Part shown: positions 23,131-34,800 of the stretch, in pieces
Layout of the letters: each line of letters starts with the position of its first letter
How positions within the stretch are numbered: the stretch's first letter is position 1
The notes under the pieces: model-generated
The model's database searches: none
What the model was told of the DNA's origin: nothing
Seen by the model: the letters and a program-made list of their open reading frames with translations, nothing else
Origin: Gibbula magus
Taxonomy: Eukaryota > Mollusca > Gastropoda > Trochida > Trochidae
DNA: 64,000 nt
Direction: 5' to 3'
Assembly (NCBI GenBank): GCA_936450465.1
Contig: OW388291.1
Coordinates: 73,562,436 to 73,626,435, forward strand
Translations under genes and position numbers: made by a program

Positions 23131-24660
23131 AACTAGAAGAGCGTTTGCGGGACACCGCAAAAGCAGAGCAGCTCCGAAACTTTGGGTCTCGCCTTTCCCT
23201 GTTCCGCCTTCTCCTCAGCATAAATAAAATGGGAATTTTTTTGGACAAAATGTTTTTCATTATTCAAGATATTCTTACAAGTTAAATCATCACTGGGGTC
23301 ACTTTTCACAACTTTGTTCTTAAAACCTATTTCTGATTTCAAAATTGGATTAACATGGCCTTAACCAATATCTCATGACCTTGAACTTTGACCTTCAAGG
23401 TCACACCATCAATGATTACTTTTCATTGTGTATAACAATCATGCAATGACTCAAAAGTGTTCATTGTTAACATAAGGCATATTCACAATAGCACGCTTAA
23501 GTTGTGACCTTGCTGTGACCTTGACCTTTGACAGATTTTAGCAAAAACGTTTTCAAATCTTGGTCTTTCTCCATAGTTGATATATACCAAGTTAGGGCCT
23601 GATAGCACAGAAGTTTTTGAAGTTATCGTGTTTACAAGGATTTTTGTAGTGATTTCAGAACTCATGACCTTGACCTTTGACCTTGAATGTGAGCATGTCA
23701 AAATATTTCCCCAGGTGTACAAGAAAGAAGCTATATATATGAGGTGTTGATACCTTCATGAAAAAAAGTTATAAAGAGATTTCAGAACTGGTGACCTTGA
23801 CCCTATCTCGTGACCTTGACCTTTAAAATTCAAGGTCACACAATCATTGATCACTTTTCATTGTGTATAACAATCCTTTAATGATTCAAAGTGTTAATAG
23901 TTGAAATAAGACATTTTCGCAAAAGCATGCTTAAGTCGTGCCCTCCCTGTGACCTTGACCTTTGACGGATGTTAGCGAAAACCTTTTCAAATCTTGGCCT
24001 TTCTCCATAGTTGATGTACACCAAATAAGAGCCTGATAGTACAAATATTTTTCAAGTTATCGTGTTTACAAGAATTTTTTAGCGATTTCAGAACTCGTGA
24101 CCTTGACCTTTGACCTTGAATGTGAACATGTCAAAATCATCCACCAGGTTTATAAGAAAGAAGCTATGTATATGAGGTGTTAATACCTTCTTGGGAAAAG
24201 GTTATTTAGTGATTTCAGAACTGGTGACCTTGACCATATTTCGTGACCTTGACCATTTAAATTCAAGGTCACACAATCAGTGATCACTTTTCATTGTGTA
24301 TAACAATCAGTTAATGATTTAAAGTGTTAATAGTTGAAATAAGACATTTTCGCAAAAGCATGCTTAAGTCGTGCCCTCGCTGTGACCTTGACCTTTGACG
24401 GATGTTAGCGAAAACCTTTTCAAATCTTGGCCTTTCTCCATAGTTGATGTACACCAAATAAGAGCCTGATAGTATAAATATTTTTCAAGTTATCGTGTTT
24501 ACAAGGATTTTTTTAGCGATTTCAGAACTCGTGACCTTGACCTTTGACCTTGAATATGAACATGTCAAAAAAATTCCCCAGGGGCATAAGTAAGAAGTTA
24601 TGTATATGAGTTCTCAAAACCTTCTAAGAAAAAAGTTATAGCGAATACAAAACGCGCGCG

Positions 24661-24691
<31 letters not shown>

Positions 24692-24742
24692 GACGGAAAC
24701 TGCGCAAAAACTGATAGCAGCTCCGACTTAGTCGGAGCTGCT
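23131..24742 (+). mobile_element. Helitron/Helentron-like non-autonomous element with ~432-bp tandem core
   Basis: The 5' end contains a tttgcgg/ccgcaaa hairpin. The 3' end is a perfect 12-bp hairpin (24716-24742, agcagctccgac stem, tta loop) preceded by a GC-rich cggcgg run. The agcagctccga string also occurs near the 5' end. The core holds three ~432-bp units (about 23350-24640). A 3' hairpin, no long TIRs and a tandem core fit Helentron-type elements. No Rep/helicase is present. Confidence 0.5.
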
Positions 24743-26577
24743 AATTATGATATCAAAATTATTTTCATAACTTCCAGCTAGTAGTTCAATCTGTTTTCTT
24801 GTTTTTCTTTCAATCAGCAACATGGTTGTTATTTACATGTATGAAATGAGTGATCCTTTCCTTTGGAATGTGGTGAATTTGTACCTGAATATGCTGTATG
24901 CATGAGCACATAAAGTCATACCCATCGGGCTAAATTAAACAAATAAAATCTTTCTCAGGCTTTGGCGCATCACTTTTATTTGTGAGCATGACAACTTTTT
25001 ATTGTCATTTGAAAAATTAAATTGAGAAAATGACCGCATCATTTTTTTGTAAACCCCAAAATCCACTTGTCCTGGCACTCAATATATATACCGGTATATA
25101 GGTATAAGCTATTTAGATGTATTTTAATTACTTGGTCTCATACCGATCTGTTCAACTATATTCAACTTCAAATTAACTAAAGCAACTTAAATTATTATAC
25201 ATAAAGATTTGTAGATACTATTTTTATGACCCATTTTCATGTGAAAACAAGTGTATATTTAAAATAAACCCTGCGACTAAGAATTAGTATAAACAAACCT
25301 TTCCGAATCCTTATCCTGCACTGTTCATTCTGCATCTTCCTCAAGATCTACCTTCAGTGCAAGCACCCGTGGAACTGGATAAATACACAATATCGGTCAG
25401 TCACTATATTAGCCAAGAACAAAGAATGTGAATTTGTAACAGTAACATTTATATTATTATAAGACTAAAATATTGCACTACTAGTCTACTACTATCTATT
25501 AGTCCTTCCCTAAATTTCTGAAAACAGTTTTAAAAATAGTATTATAAAATTGAGAATCAATATTAGACATATTAAATATTTAAAAACTGCAGGCATATTT
25601 TAGCCTACACTTATACTAGAAAAACGTGGTCAGTAATCTTGGAAGATAGTAATCGTTTTGACCTCAACTTTCCACACTTTGGTAGATCTACATGACACTA
25701 GACATCTCATCTGTTTTGTCTTAGGTGCGTAGCTTTACCCGACAGCACTGTATTCCCCAAGGTGCGTAGCTTTACCCGACAGCACCGCACAACTGCCACG
25801 AGTGTCTACTTTAAAAAAATGAAATAGAGAAGAGATTAGATCTATTTGTCAAGAAATAATTGTATATAATTCAGTTGGATCCTAGTCGAGTCATTTAAGC
25901 ATTTACATGTTGAGTTGCCGTAAGGAAAAACCGGCAGAAACGTCACAACGGCATGATTACCATGATTTGACAGAGTGCACGATAACTACATTCGCACGGA
26001 CGCGACAAAAGGAATATGATAGTGTTAGTTTAGTTTACAATGTCAATTCATAATCATTCCCAAACACACGTCGTAAAGTCACTCTTTCTGTAAAGAATTT
26101 ACCTTTTTGTTACCAACCAGTTCATGTTTTCGCGCGGAAGTTACATGAGTTATTACCTCCCTTGATCACGTGCAGGTTAACATAAAAAGTGGAAATGATT
26201 TCAAAACGGAACATTGGGACATTTTCTATCGAAACCATACTCGTTGTCTACAGAGTACGTTATGTCTTCTGTTTGAACATAAACATAACATATTTACATA
26301 AATAGTTTCAAACAGATGAGATAAGACAAGTTTACCGAGGTGTGACCAGGCAGCTGACGTGCAAAATTATTAGCGAATGCAGATCAGTTTTGTGTCATTT
26401 GGTAGACATTGCTAAAATGTAGGCCTATTGTGTCGAAGTTTATTCTAAGAACACTCTACTGCAGTACTGGTAAACTATTAATAAATCTATGTAGTATCTC
26501 TACATATGTACCTATTTTCACTTCTAAACGCTCTTCTGGAGGCTTGTTTTTCTCTTTCTCGTTGACTTGTGCTCATG
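24743..26577. other. Non-coding stretch before the right TIR
   Basis: There is a 25-bp tandem duplication of ggtgcgtagctttacccgac (about 25722 and 25761). A CpG-bearing stretch at 25920-26140 could hold a minus-strand promoter. A minus-strand ATG with a donor-like aaaaag/gtaaat (about 26105-26130) and a short exon-like block at 25327-25371 (tttatccag acceptor) are suggestive, but I cannot join them in frame. Confidence 0.3.
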
Positions 26578-26732
26578 TTTGATTGGTCAATATTAGAGTT
26601 TAGTGGTGTTAGTGTTTGAAACAGTAACCCCTCATACCGGACGGTATAACGGTATACCGTACGTCCTCTTGAAGCGGTAACCCCTGCAAACATAAGAGCG
26701 CTTCAAGCGGATAACTCCGTTCGGATCGGGTG
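26578..26732 (-). repeat. Right terminal inverted repeat
   Basis: Inverse of 4287-4440 with a ~115-bp mismatch-free block. It ends ggatcgggtg at the border with the duplicated ttttcat. The subterminal motif repeats match those of the left arm. Confidence 0.85.
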
Positions 26733-26810
26733 TTTTCATACGGTGGCTGTGACGGCAATGACAACAACTTTGAAACTATTCAAGCTTGTCGGAAGGCTTG
26801 TGTTAGATAA
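26733..26810 (+). pseudogene. Kunitz-domain exon, C-terminal half, displaced
   Basis: Immediately after the right TIR the plus strand encodes the remaining part of a Kunitz domain: YGGC, twelve residues including GNDNNF, CRKAC, then a stop at 26808-26810. Cys4-x12-Cys5-x3-Cys6 is the exact family spacing and completes the half at 4191-4286. It has no acceptor of its own, so it is not a separate exon. Both halves are free of internal stops, which suggests a recent interruption. Confidence 0.85.
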
Positions 26811-27065
26811 CAGAGCTAAACAAGGGAGATAACTGACCACTGGAAGTCCGGAGTCCGGAGGATGAAGTGTCTGAATGGGTTGAGACATTGCTAGAAATAT
26901 GTCCATCCTAATGCGTGAGATTTGTGGTCTAACTATTAAAGCTCTCTTTGAAACATCTGACATTCTGTCTTTCCTTGTTCAAGATGATGTCATTGTCTAG
27001 ATAATTCAGCATGTTTCAATAATATTGGGCATCATGTATTTCAGAAACATAAAACATTCTTGCGA

Positions 27066-27200
27066 ACATGTTCTTCCCACAAAGGTTACTCCCTTTGATT
27101 TTACTATCGTATTCTATGTTATTTACCGAGCAATTTCTCGTCTAGAAATAGAGAATCCTGATTGGTGGCGCCAGAAGCTAGTTGTGCAATCACCGACGTT
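27066..27200 (+). repeat. Repeat related to 3698-3835
   Basis: Shares aggttactccctt and a tagttg-gcaatca-cgacg box with 3698-3835. An inverse copy lies at 27841-27895, so it may form outer arms around the composite MITE. Confidence 0.5.
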
Positions 27201-27382
27201 GATTCAACCTGAGCATTCCGTAAATATCGAAATGACTAGCTGTATCTGTGTGATGCCTACATATTGTTTACAAGACAGAATTAATTCGGTCGCAGATGCA
27301 AAACGATGTTGATTGGACAAAAATAAGGATGTAACCAGTGTTGCAAACTTTCAACGCCAGGGGATCATGCAGGAATAGTGAA

Positions 27383-27667
27383 ATTTATCATCCAAAACTG
27401 TGTTCCACAGGAGATATCGCTTGTGTGAGATCAAGCGATATCTCCTAGGAGATATCGCTTTGGCAGTAGATTTTGCACAATGCCCTGTCGCCGTCAACTA
27501 CATGACATCACAATGCTTTTACATCATCGAGTAATGACGTCACAATGCTATGACGTCATAAACATGATGACGTCACAATGCTATGACCTCACCGCACTGG
27601 AAGTAAAATGGCAGAGATGTACACTATTTTCACTTAAACGTAATAAGAATGATTTTGGATGATAAAT
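27383..27667. mobile_element. MITE family B, CRE-rich, copy 1
   Basis: A 285-bp element with inverse ends atttatcatccaaaa / ttttggatgataaat. Inside are a hairpin (aggagatatcgctt stem, about 27412-27445) and three exact TGACGTCA palindromes (27535, 27551, 27568), the consensus CREB/ATF site. It is fused to an arm of family A. No coding capacity. Confidence 0.7.
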
Positions 27668-27826
27668 AGAATCTCACCCTCGTGTCTTCTGATATCAAAT
27701 ATATCAACACTCGTTGATAAAAGTAAAAATATCCTCGGCAAGCCTCGGATATTTGTAACTTTCATCAACTCGTGTTGATATATTTGATATCAGAAGACAC
27801 TTGGGTGAGATTCTCTATATCGCCTA
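27667..27826. mobile_element. Foldback MITE family A, uninterrupted
   Basis: The arm 27667-27716 (tagaatctcaccctcgtgtc...) is followed after a short centre by its inverse 27746-27826. The centre (agtaaaaatatcctcggcaa) is the empty form of the site that holds a LINE at 31131-33420 in the second copy. Confidence 0.8.
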
Positions 27827-28236
27827 TATGTAACTGAGGTTAAGATAGAAATAGAAATATGAAGGGAGTAACCTCTGTGGGAAAGAATGCACACGATAAT
27901 GAATGATTTTCCATATAGTTGGCATATATGTTTCTCTGAATGTTTGTGATGTGATGTGATGCGAATGCGATGTGTGCTGTCATCCCATTTAAAACAATCT
28001 TTGTTGACATTTTAATTTGTTTAATTCTATCTGGTTGTTTTCACTCAGTACTTCATGAAACTAACTGTATGGTGGGTGTCATCCTGGTTAGTGACCCAAG
28101 GGCAGGGTATGCTTACAAACTTCGTACTAATCAGATGTCATCATCCAACTTCGGCGATTCATTCACATTTATCCATTTGATATGTCCACCATGTGTTATA
28201 ATGGCGTTAATGGATGTTATCACTTGATCTACTAAG

Positions 28237-28446
28237 GATGAAAACAACGAATTGCTTACTGTCTGTCTCCGATCTGAGTTGTACTCGTTACTGCTGCGTG
28301 TGTGTTCTGAAATTAACCAATGTACACATTCGAATGACACGATCCGTTTACAGAGAAGACAGCTTCTGTGTGACTATGTGGAAAGAGTTTCAAAAGATTT
28401 GTTAAAAATCAGTGACACACCGAGCTTGATAGAGCACCTGATCTGA
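28237..28446 (+). CDS. Candidate terminal exon, unidentified helical protein
   Basis: A 69-codon open frame follows a ctactaag acceptor and ends in TGA. The composition is coding-like: Leu/Arg-rich amphipathic helices with two to three cysteines (RLQRRQLLCDYVERVSKDLL). It lies between the displaced Kunitz half and the next Kunitz gene, on the same strand. The acceptor lacks a good pyrimidine tract. It could be a retrocopied 3' end. Not recognised. Confidence 0.35.
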   Translation, partial: DENNELLTVCLRSELYSLLLRVCSEINQCTHSNDTIRLQRRQLLCDYVERVSKDLLKISDTPSLIEHLI

Positions 28447-28874
28447 ACATGTATTCATACAGGTGCACAATTAATAAACACATGGTATCCGTGTATATAT
28501 CACACGTCTATCCATTAACCCGCGGCACCAGCCGATGAGGATCCGGAACTTGACTTGTGAAAACGTTTTAACACTTGGTAGCAGGACACAATCACCTCAG
28601 CCGTAGTTGTGCAGCACTCGCTGTAGTTGTTACCTTCGGTAAATCCATTGGTTACTTACATTACATTATTTAGTAAGTACGCGTGGCCTCCTGTCCATAA
28701 TAGATAGATAATGAACATATGTTATAGTGATCAATAGCTATGATATAGACACAGATCTGTCACAGTCAGATCCGAAATTGTCAGACAGTCACCATATGTT
28801 ATTGAACAACTGTTATATTGACTCTTACATCTATCCTTGTTAAGCACATAACACACTCCTACCCTCTCGCCGCC

Positions 28875-31800
28875 ATGTTGAAAGTTGCGCTCTGTGTCCT
28901 CCTTGTTCTCAGTTTGGTGGTGCCAAGCTTTCAACTGCCGAGGAATGGTAAGTGTTAGTGATCATTAGCTTGAAAAAGAGAGAGTTTAAAATGTTATGAT
29001 TTGAGAAGAAAAGAATTTTAAAAATATATAAACGGGTTATTTGTTCAATATTAATGAAAATGAAAAGTTATTGTATAGCACTAATCTCCACAGTAATTGG
29101 ACTCCCAGGGCTTGTACAATATGCAGTTTATGCACTATGAACATTATTTCTCTAAGTGTCTAAGTCTCGAAGTGTACTTTGCTGTTAGAATCTATTATGT
29201 GTATATTCTGTCTCGGAAGACATCCGGACGTTTGTTTCGAGAGGTTGCTCAAAGCCCGTTATGTATACAATTACACCATCTCCTAACACTATCTCCAAAC
29301 ATTGTTCTAATGAGAACATAAGGTGATCAAATGAATGCAGATATGGATATGAATTGGCAACGGTAATAGGCCTACTTATAATTTCAAATTTTAAAGAGAG
29401 GATTCTATCGAAGTATCCGTCATTTTGTTTGTGTGTATGTACGCGAAATAAGAAATTCTTGTATTGTTTCGAACCCACGCCCTCAGAGAATGGCAACTAT
29501 CGCCAGCACTGGCCGTACCAGCAGCTTACCACACGAACACCAGGCCTCGACAACACTCGAGGTCCAACAATCGATAGTTAGCTAATTTTACATTCAGTAC
29601 ACCCTCTGATGGACGTAAGTTGACAAGTGTAACAATGTTATATTTGTTCACTATCTAAATGGCAAGTATTTCTAACGCATTCAGCCTTGAGAGCTGCGCC
29701 AATTTAAGGTATACTGCACTGCATCACCACACCATGTAGAGTTATTTTTCATAATTTTCAACAACCTGGGCTATGATAGATCAACTACCATCAACTAATA
29801 AAAATTTTAATTTGGTAAATATCTTGGCTTAGATCAATCTACGGATGGTAGATTATTGATGAAAGTCCTATATTATTCATGTAGATATTCTTTATAGTTT
29901 CTTTTCTCTCTGACGAGGATAGGCGTGATCCAAAATGCTTTGCTATTTATGTTTCATATATGCATGGATTATAAACTTTAGCTACCAAAGAGTTCAAAAA
30001 GGTTGACATTGTTAACATCATTCAATGGAAAAGATTAAAAACTGCCAATTTTGAGACCCATTGAACAACAACTGTCTGTTGAGAAAAAGGTTGTTGACGA
30101 TAGCAACATTCCGGTTTAGCATGGGCAGGGCTTACCCCTGTGTTAAATATTCAACAATGAGCATTTAATGCAAACTTTAAAGCTGATTTAAACGTAGGAA
30201 GTAGGAAAAGTTTCTCATGGCACAGGAATAAATTGCACAGGGGAGTATCAACATCCCTATATGCCATATTATCTCTAATAGACGCCGGGATATGAGCGTT
30301 TGAAAGAAATATACGCAGGTCTCGAATAGACAACGGTTCGAATAGACGCCGGGTGATAAGATGAACACTCAATGCTCCCGTGGTAGATAGTAAATTAATT
30401 CTCCCTTCGCATGATCCTTTTGAGGACGTCGGCGAGTTAAGTATGACAACAACGTCGTCAACATTTGAGATGACAATTATAACATATATTTACGTAAATT
30501 GTAATATTTAGGAGATAAACCTACTGTGTTTGAAAATCAGAGACATGTTATACTGGATTGATAGCGAGTAAATTTAAAATTCAAACCGAACGCGTAACCT
30601 TTAGACATGAATATCGATTATGGTATTGCCCATCGCAATATTTGAACACTGATCTCTTTGAACAGAATGTATATCAAGTTACAATAATATACCGCATCCC
30701 ACCTTTCATTTGAATGAACTGACCTCCAAACGTTACACGCCTATGACCATTTATTTGCACATGTTTTTTATCATCCAAAACTTTGTTCCACAGGAGATAT
30801 CGCTTGTATGAGATCAAGCGAGATCTCCTAGGAGATAGCGTTTTGACAGTATAGATTTTGAACAATGCCCCGTTGGCGTCAGCTACATGACATCACAATG
30901 ATTTTGCATCATCAAGTAATGACATCACAATGCTATGACGTCATAATCACGATGACGTCACAATGCTATGACATCACAGCACTGGAAGCCAAATGGCAGT
31001 TTTGTGTTCAGATATTTTCATTTTTCATTAAAAATTAATGAAGAATGATTTTGGATGATAAATAGAATCTCACCTTCGTGTCTTCTGATATCAAAGATAT
31101 CAAATATATCAACACTCGTTGATAAAAGTAAGATAAGATAAGATAAGATAAGATAAGATAATTCTTTATTATCCCGAGGGAAATTTACATTACATCTAAT
31201 ACAGTCTCCAGTATATATTAAAAAAACATACAACAGCCATATAAACAATATAAGCAATATTATAAACATTATATACACTTGTGTAAATTGATCATTAAAA
31301 AATCATTCCAAAAATTTTCCATTAAAGGCATAAATGCTATTCAGTACAAAAGATTGACGAAACCTGTTTGTTCTACTCGTCGGCATACGCAGTCTGCGTC
31401 CAGAGAGCAGCGAAGAATATTCCGAAAAAAGTATGTGAGTTGAGTCACTTAGAATTTTATTTGCTTTTTTTAAAAGTTGTTGATCATAAAAACTGCCGAT
31501 ACTTTCAATAGGAAGGCCAATAATTTTTGAAGCGGTGTTAACAATTTTAGAGAGTTTATTTTTATTTTGAACAGAAAGGTTTCCGTACCAACTCAAAAAA
31601 TTAAATGTTACTACACTTTGAATAAAAGTTTGGTAAAATAACCTCAAAATAGTTTGATCTATTTTAAAATGTTTCAACTTCCACAAAAAATGCAATCGTT
31701 GCTGTCCTTTCTTATAAATTTTGTCAGTGTTTTCATTCCAAGAAAGTTTCGTATCTAAGACAGTACCCAAATATTTATATTCCGTTACTCTTTCTATTTC

Positions 31801-34800
31801 ATTATCATCAATATTCACAGGATTTATTATAGACCTAGTTTTCCTGAAGTCTATGACCATTTCTTTGGTCTTCAACACATTCAAAAATAAAAAGTTTGAT
31901 TTGCACCATTCTACAAATTTTGAAATTTCTGTTCTGTAACTCAGTTCTGATTCTCAAATCAGGCCAACCAATGCAGCATCGTCAGCAAATTTTATTGTGA
32001 GACATTCTTTTACTTTGGATATACAGTCATTGGTATACAATATAAATAAAATGGGAGAGATCACGCAACCCTGGGGTGCACCAGTGGATGTATTTAATAT
32101 TGAAGACTCAACTTGGTTAACCCGTACAAATTGTTGTCTCTTAACCAGGAATGCATTTATCCATCTAAGGATATTAGAAGTAACGTTCATTTTGGAAAGT
32201 TTGTCAATAAGTAGATGAGACTGAATGGTATTAAAAGCAGATGAAAAATCAACAAACATTATTCGAACATATGTACCATAGTTTTCCAAATGCTGATAAA
32301 TATTGTGTAACAGTGTGATGGTTGCATCTTCTACCCCACGTCTTGCCCTATAAGCAAACTGTAAAGGATCAATCACATGGCTGACTTCACTAAGCAATAA
32401 ATTCTTAATTATACGTTCTAAGCATTTCATGGCAATAGAGGTTAGAGCCACTGGTCTGTAGTCATTGTTAACGGATGGATTTTTCTTTTTGGGCAATGGA
32501 ATAATTTTAGAAGTTTTCCAACGAATGGGAACCTCATGAGAATTGATCGATAACTGAAATAACTTTTGGAAGATAACAGCCAGCTGCACTCTACACTCCT
32601 TAAGTACAATCCCTAACAAGTTGTCAGGCCCGCAGGATTTATGCGGGTTAATCTGAGAAAATGAGCTAATCACATCGTCTGTCGATATATTTAACAATTC
32701 ACCAGATGGAAGCGATTCCAGTACATGTTCCCTTTCATTCGAAAAATCAATAGTATCAAATCTGGAGTAGAAGGAGTTTAACTCGTTTGAAAAAGCTAGA
32801 TCGTCGCTGAATTCTAGCTGCTGAGGTCTACAACTCGAACCTATAATAGTTTTAATGCCATTCCATGCGTTACGCAAATTGTTAACTGAAAATTGGCTCT
32901 CAATTTTAGATTTATATTCATCTTTACATTTTCTTGTTAAACAGACAATCTCTTTCTGAATTTCCTTCACCTGTACTTTGTCTCCTGAACAAAATGCCCT
33001 TTTCTTTTTATTTAAGACTGATTTGAACTCCTTAGTTACCCAAGGCTTGTTATTAGGAAATACTTTTATGCATCTGACAGGCACAATGCTTTCTACACAG
33101 AAGTTAATATAATCAGTTACACTGTTTGTAAACTCATTCAGATCATTACATGCATGGTGAAACATATCCCAGTCTGTACAATCAAAGCAACCTTTCAATT
33201 TTTCTTAACAATCCTTTGTCCATGACTTGACATATTTTACAATAGGTTTTTCTGATTTTAATTTTGTACAATAAGTAGGAGCTATATAAACAGTATTGTG
33301 ATCAGAGGTTCCCAACGGAGCCTTTGCAAAGGATTTATAGGCATCTTTCACATTTCCATAGCACAGATCAATAGTTTTCTTAGATCTTGTCAGGCATGTC
33401 ACATATTGATGATATGATGGTAAGCCTCGGATATTTGTAACTTTTATCAACTCGTGTTGATATATTTGATATCAGAAGACACTTGGGTGAGATTCTCTAT
33501 ATATTGCACGACTATACATATAATCTTCTGAACTTTCACTGGGTTGTAAGAATTGCAGTTACAATTCAAGAGGAACTGTTTGCTTGAAAGACGTGTAATA
33601 CTATATCTTAACTCATTAGGAAGCTCACTCTTTACTTTACATCACATTGAACTAGCCGTATAGGGTTACCGGTAATATGTTCAATAAAGGTACACAAAAC
33701 CTTATGGATATTACGATTTACGTAAACACATAATTACATTTCATCGCAAGTAAAGATAATTACAATTACCTAAAATTTTATTACGATTTGCGTCTTACAA
33801 TTTGCGTTAACTTTTATTACCAAGTACAAATTGCTGCATTACAATTTACGTCGTAACACTGCCTCTTAAAGAATATATATCTTGTTCAATAATGAATTAA
33901 TATTTTCCAAAACAAATTCATATTCAAGAAAGTTGTCATGATGGCACTAATACACAACGGGTCTGAAGGAGGTCTGACAAATAGACGTCTATTCGAGGAA
34001 ATACGGTAAACATAAGAGTAAACAGCTCAAGTGATTATTAACATTCAACAAGGACACGTGGTTCATACACCCTACTATAGTAGTTTGACATTACCAAATC
34101 AGCGACATGCATGTATACTGTATATGTGTGGGATTGTATATAGATATAGTGCCTATATTCAAGACAGTGTCATTGCCAGGAGCATAAACACCATTAAAAT
34201 ATCTGTAAAAACTCTATATATGCAGTATTTGAAACTTTTCATCTGACAGTCGACAGAAGGTTGACTTGTATGTGGAACTTGACGTTTACGTTTCTATAGC
34301 CCAAACGCTAATATCAAACACTAACCACATAGATTCCATTTTTTAAACAGTGTGACATTATCATGGCGAATTTAGTTATGTATAAAACAAAAAAATATAG
34401 TTTGCACAAATAAGTTACTTGTTTTGAAACTTACGAAAGTAATTTAACTTGACAAACAATGAATCGGTTTTGAATTTTTGGTATTTACATTTTCTAACAA
34501 ATATTTTTCTGTTTATCAGCTACTTAATTGCAATAACAAATACACTTTTGTCACTGATAGATACATTGAAGCGATATCGAAACTCGAGTTTATTTACATC
34601 ACGTACGTTGAATGACTGACGCTAACATTAATTTGTTGTTCTTTTCACTTGTAGTGTGCTTTCTGATGAAAGAAGTCGGAAACTGCAAAGCCGTGTTTCG
34701 CCGGTTCTTCTATAACCGCTTCACCAGAACTTGTGAAGGCTTCACCTACGGGGGATGCGGAGGAAACTTCAACAACTTCAAGAGTATGAAAGCTTGCAAG

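Larger units (their letters stand above)
4287..26732. mobile_element. Giant (22.4 kb) TIR-bounded insertion in a Kunitz exon
   Basis: The left end reads cacccgatccgaa and the right end is its inverse. The terminal inverted repeats (4287-4440 and 26578-26732) differ at only a few of the first ~35 positions and then match for about 115 bp without a mismatch. Both outer borders show ttttcat (4280-4286 and 26733-26739), and the split Kunitz codons rejoin in frame across one copy of it. A 7-8 bp duplication with TIRs starting CA would fit hAT-like transposition, but no transposase, DDE motif or zinc finger is visible, so the class is unknown. The interior contains a candidate multi-exon gene and several other repeats. 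Alternatives are a small element enlarged by later nesting, or an assembly or inversion event that used the repeats. Confidence 0.8.
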
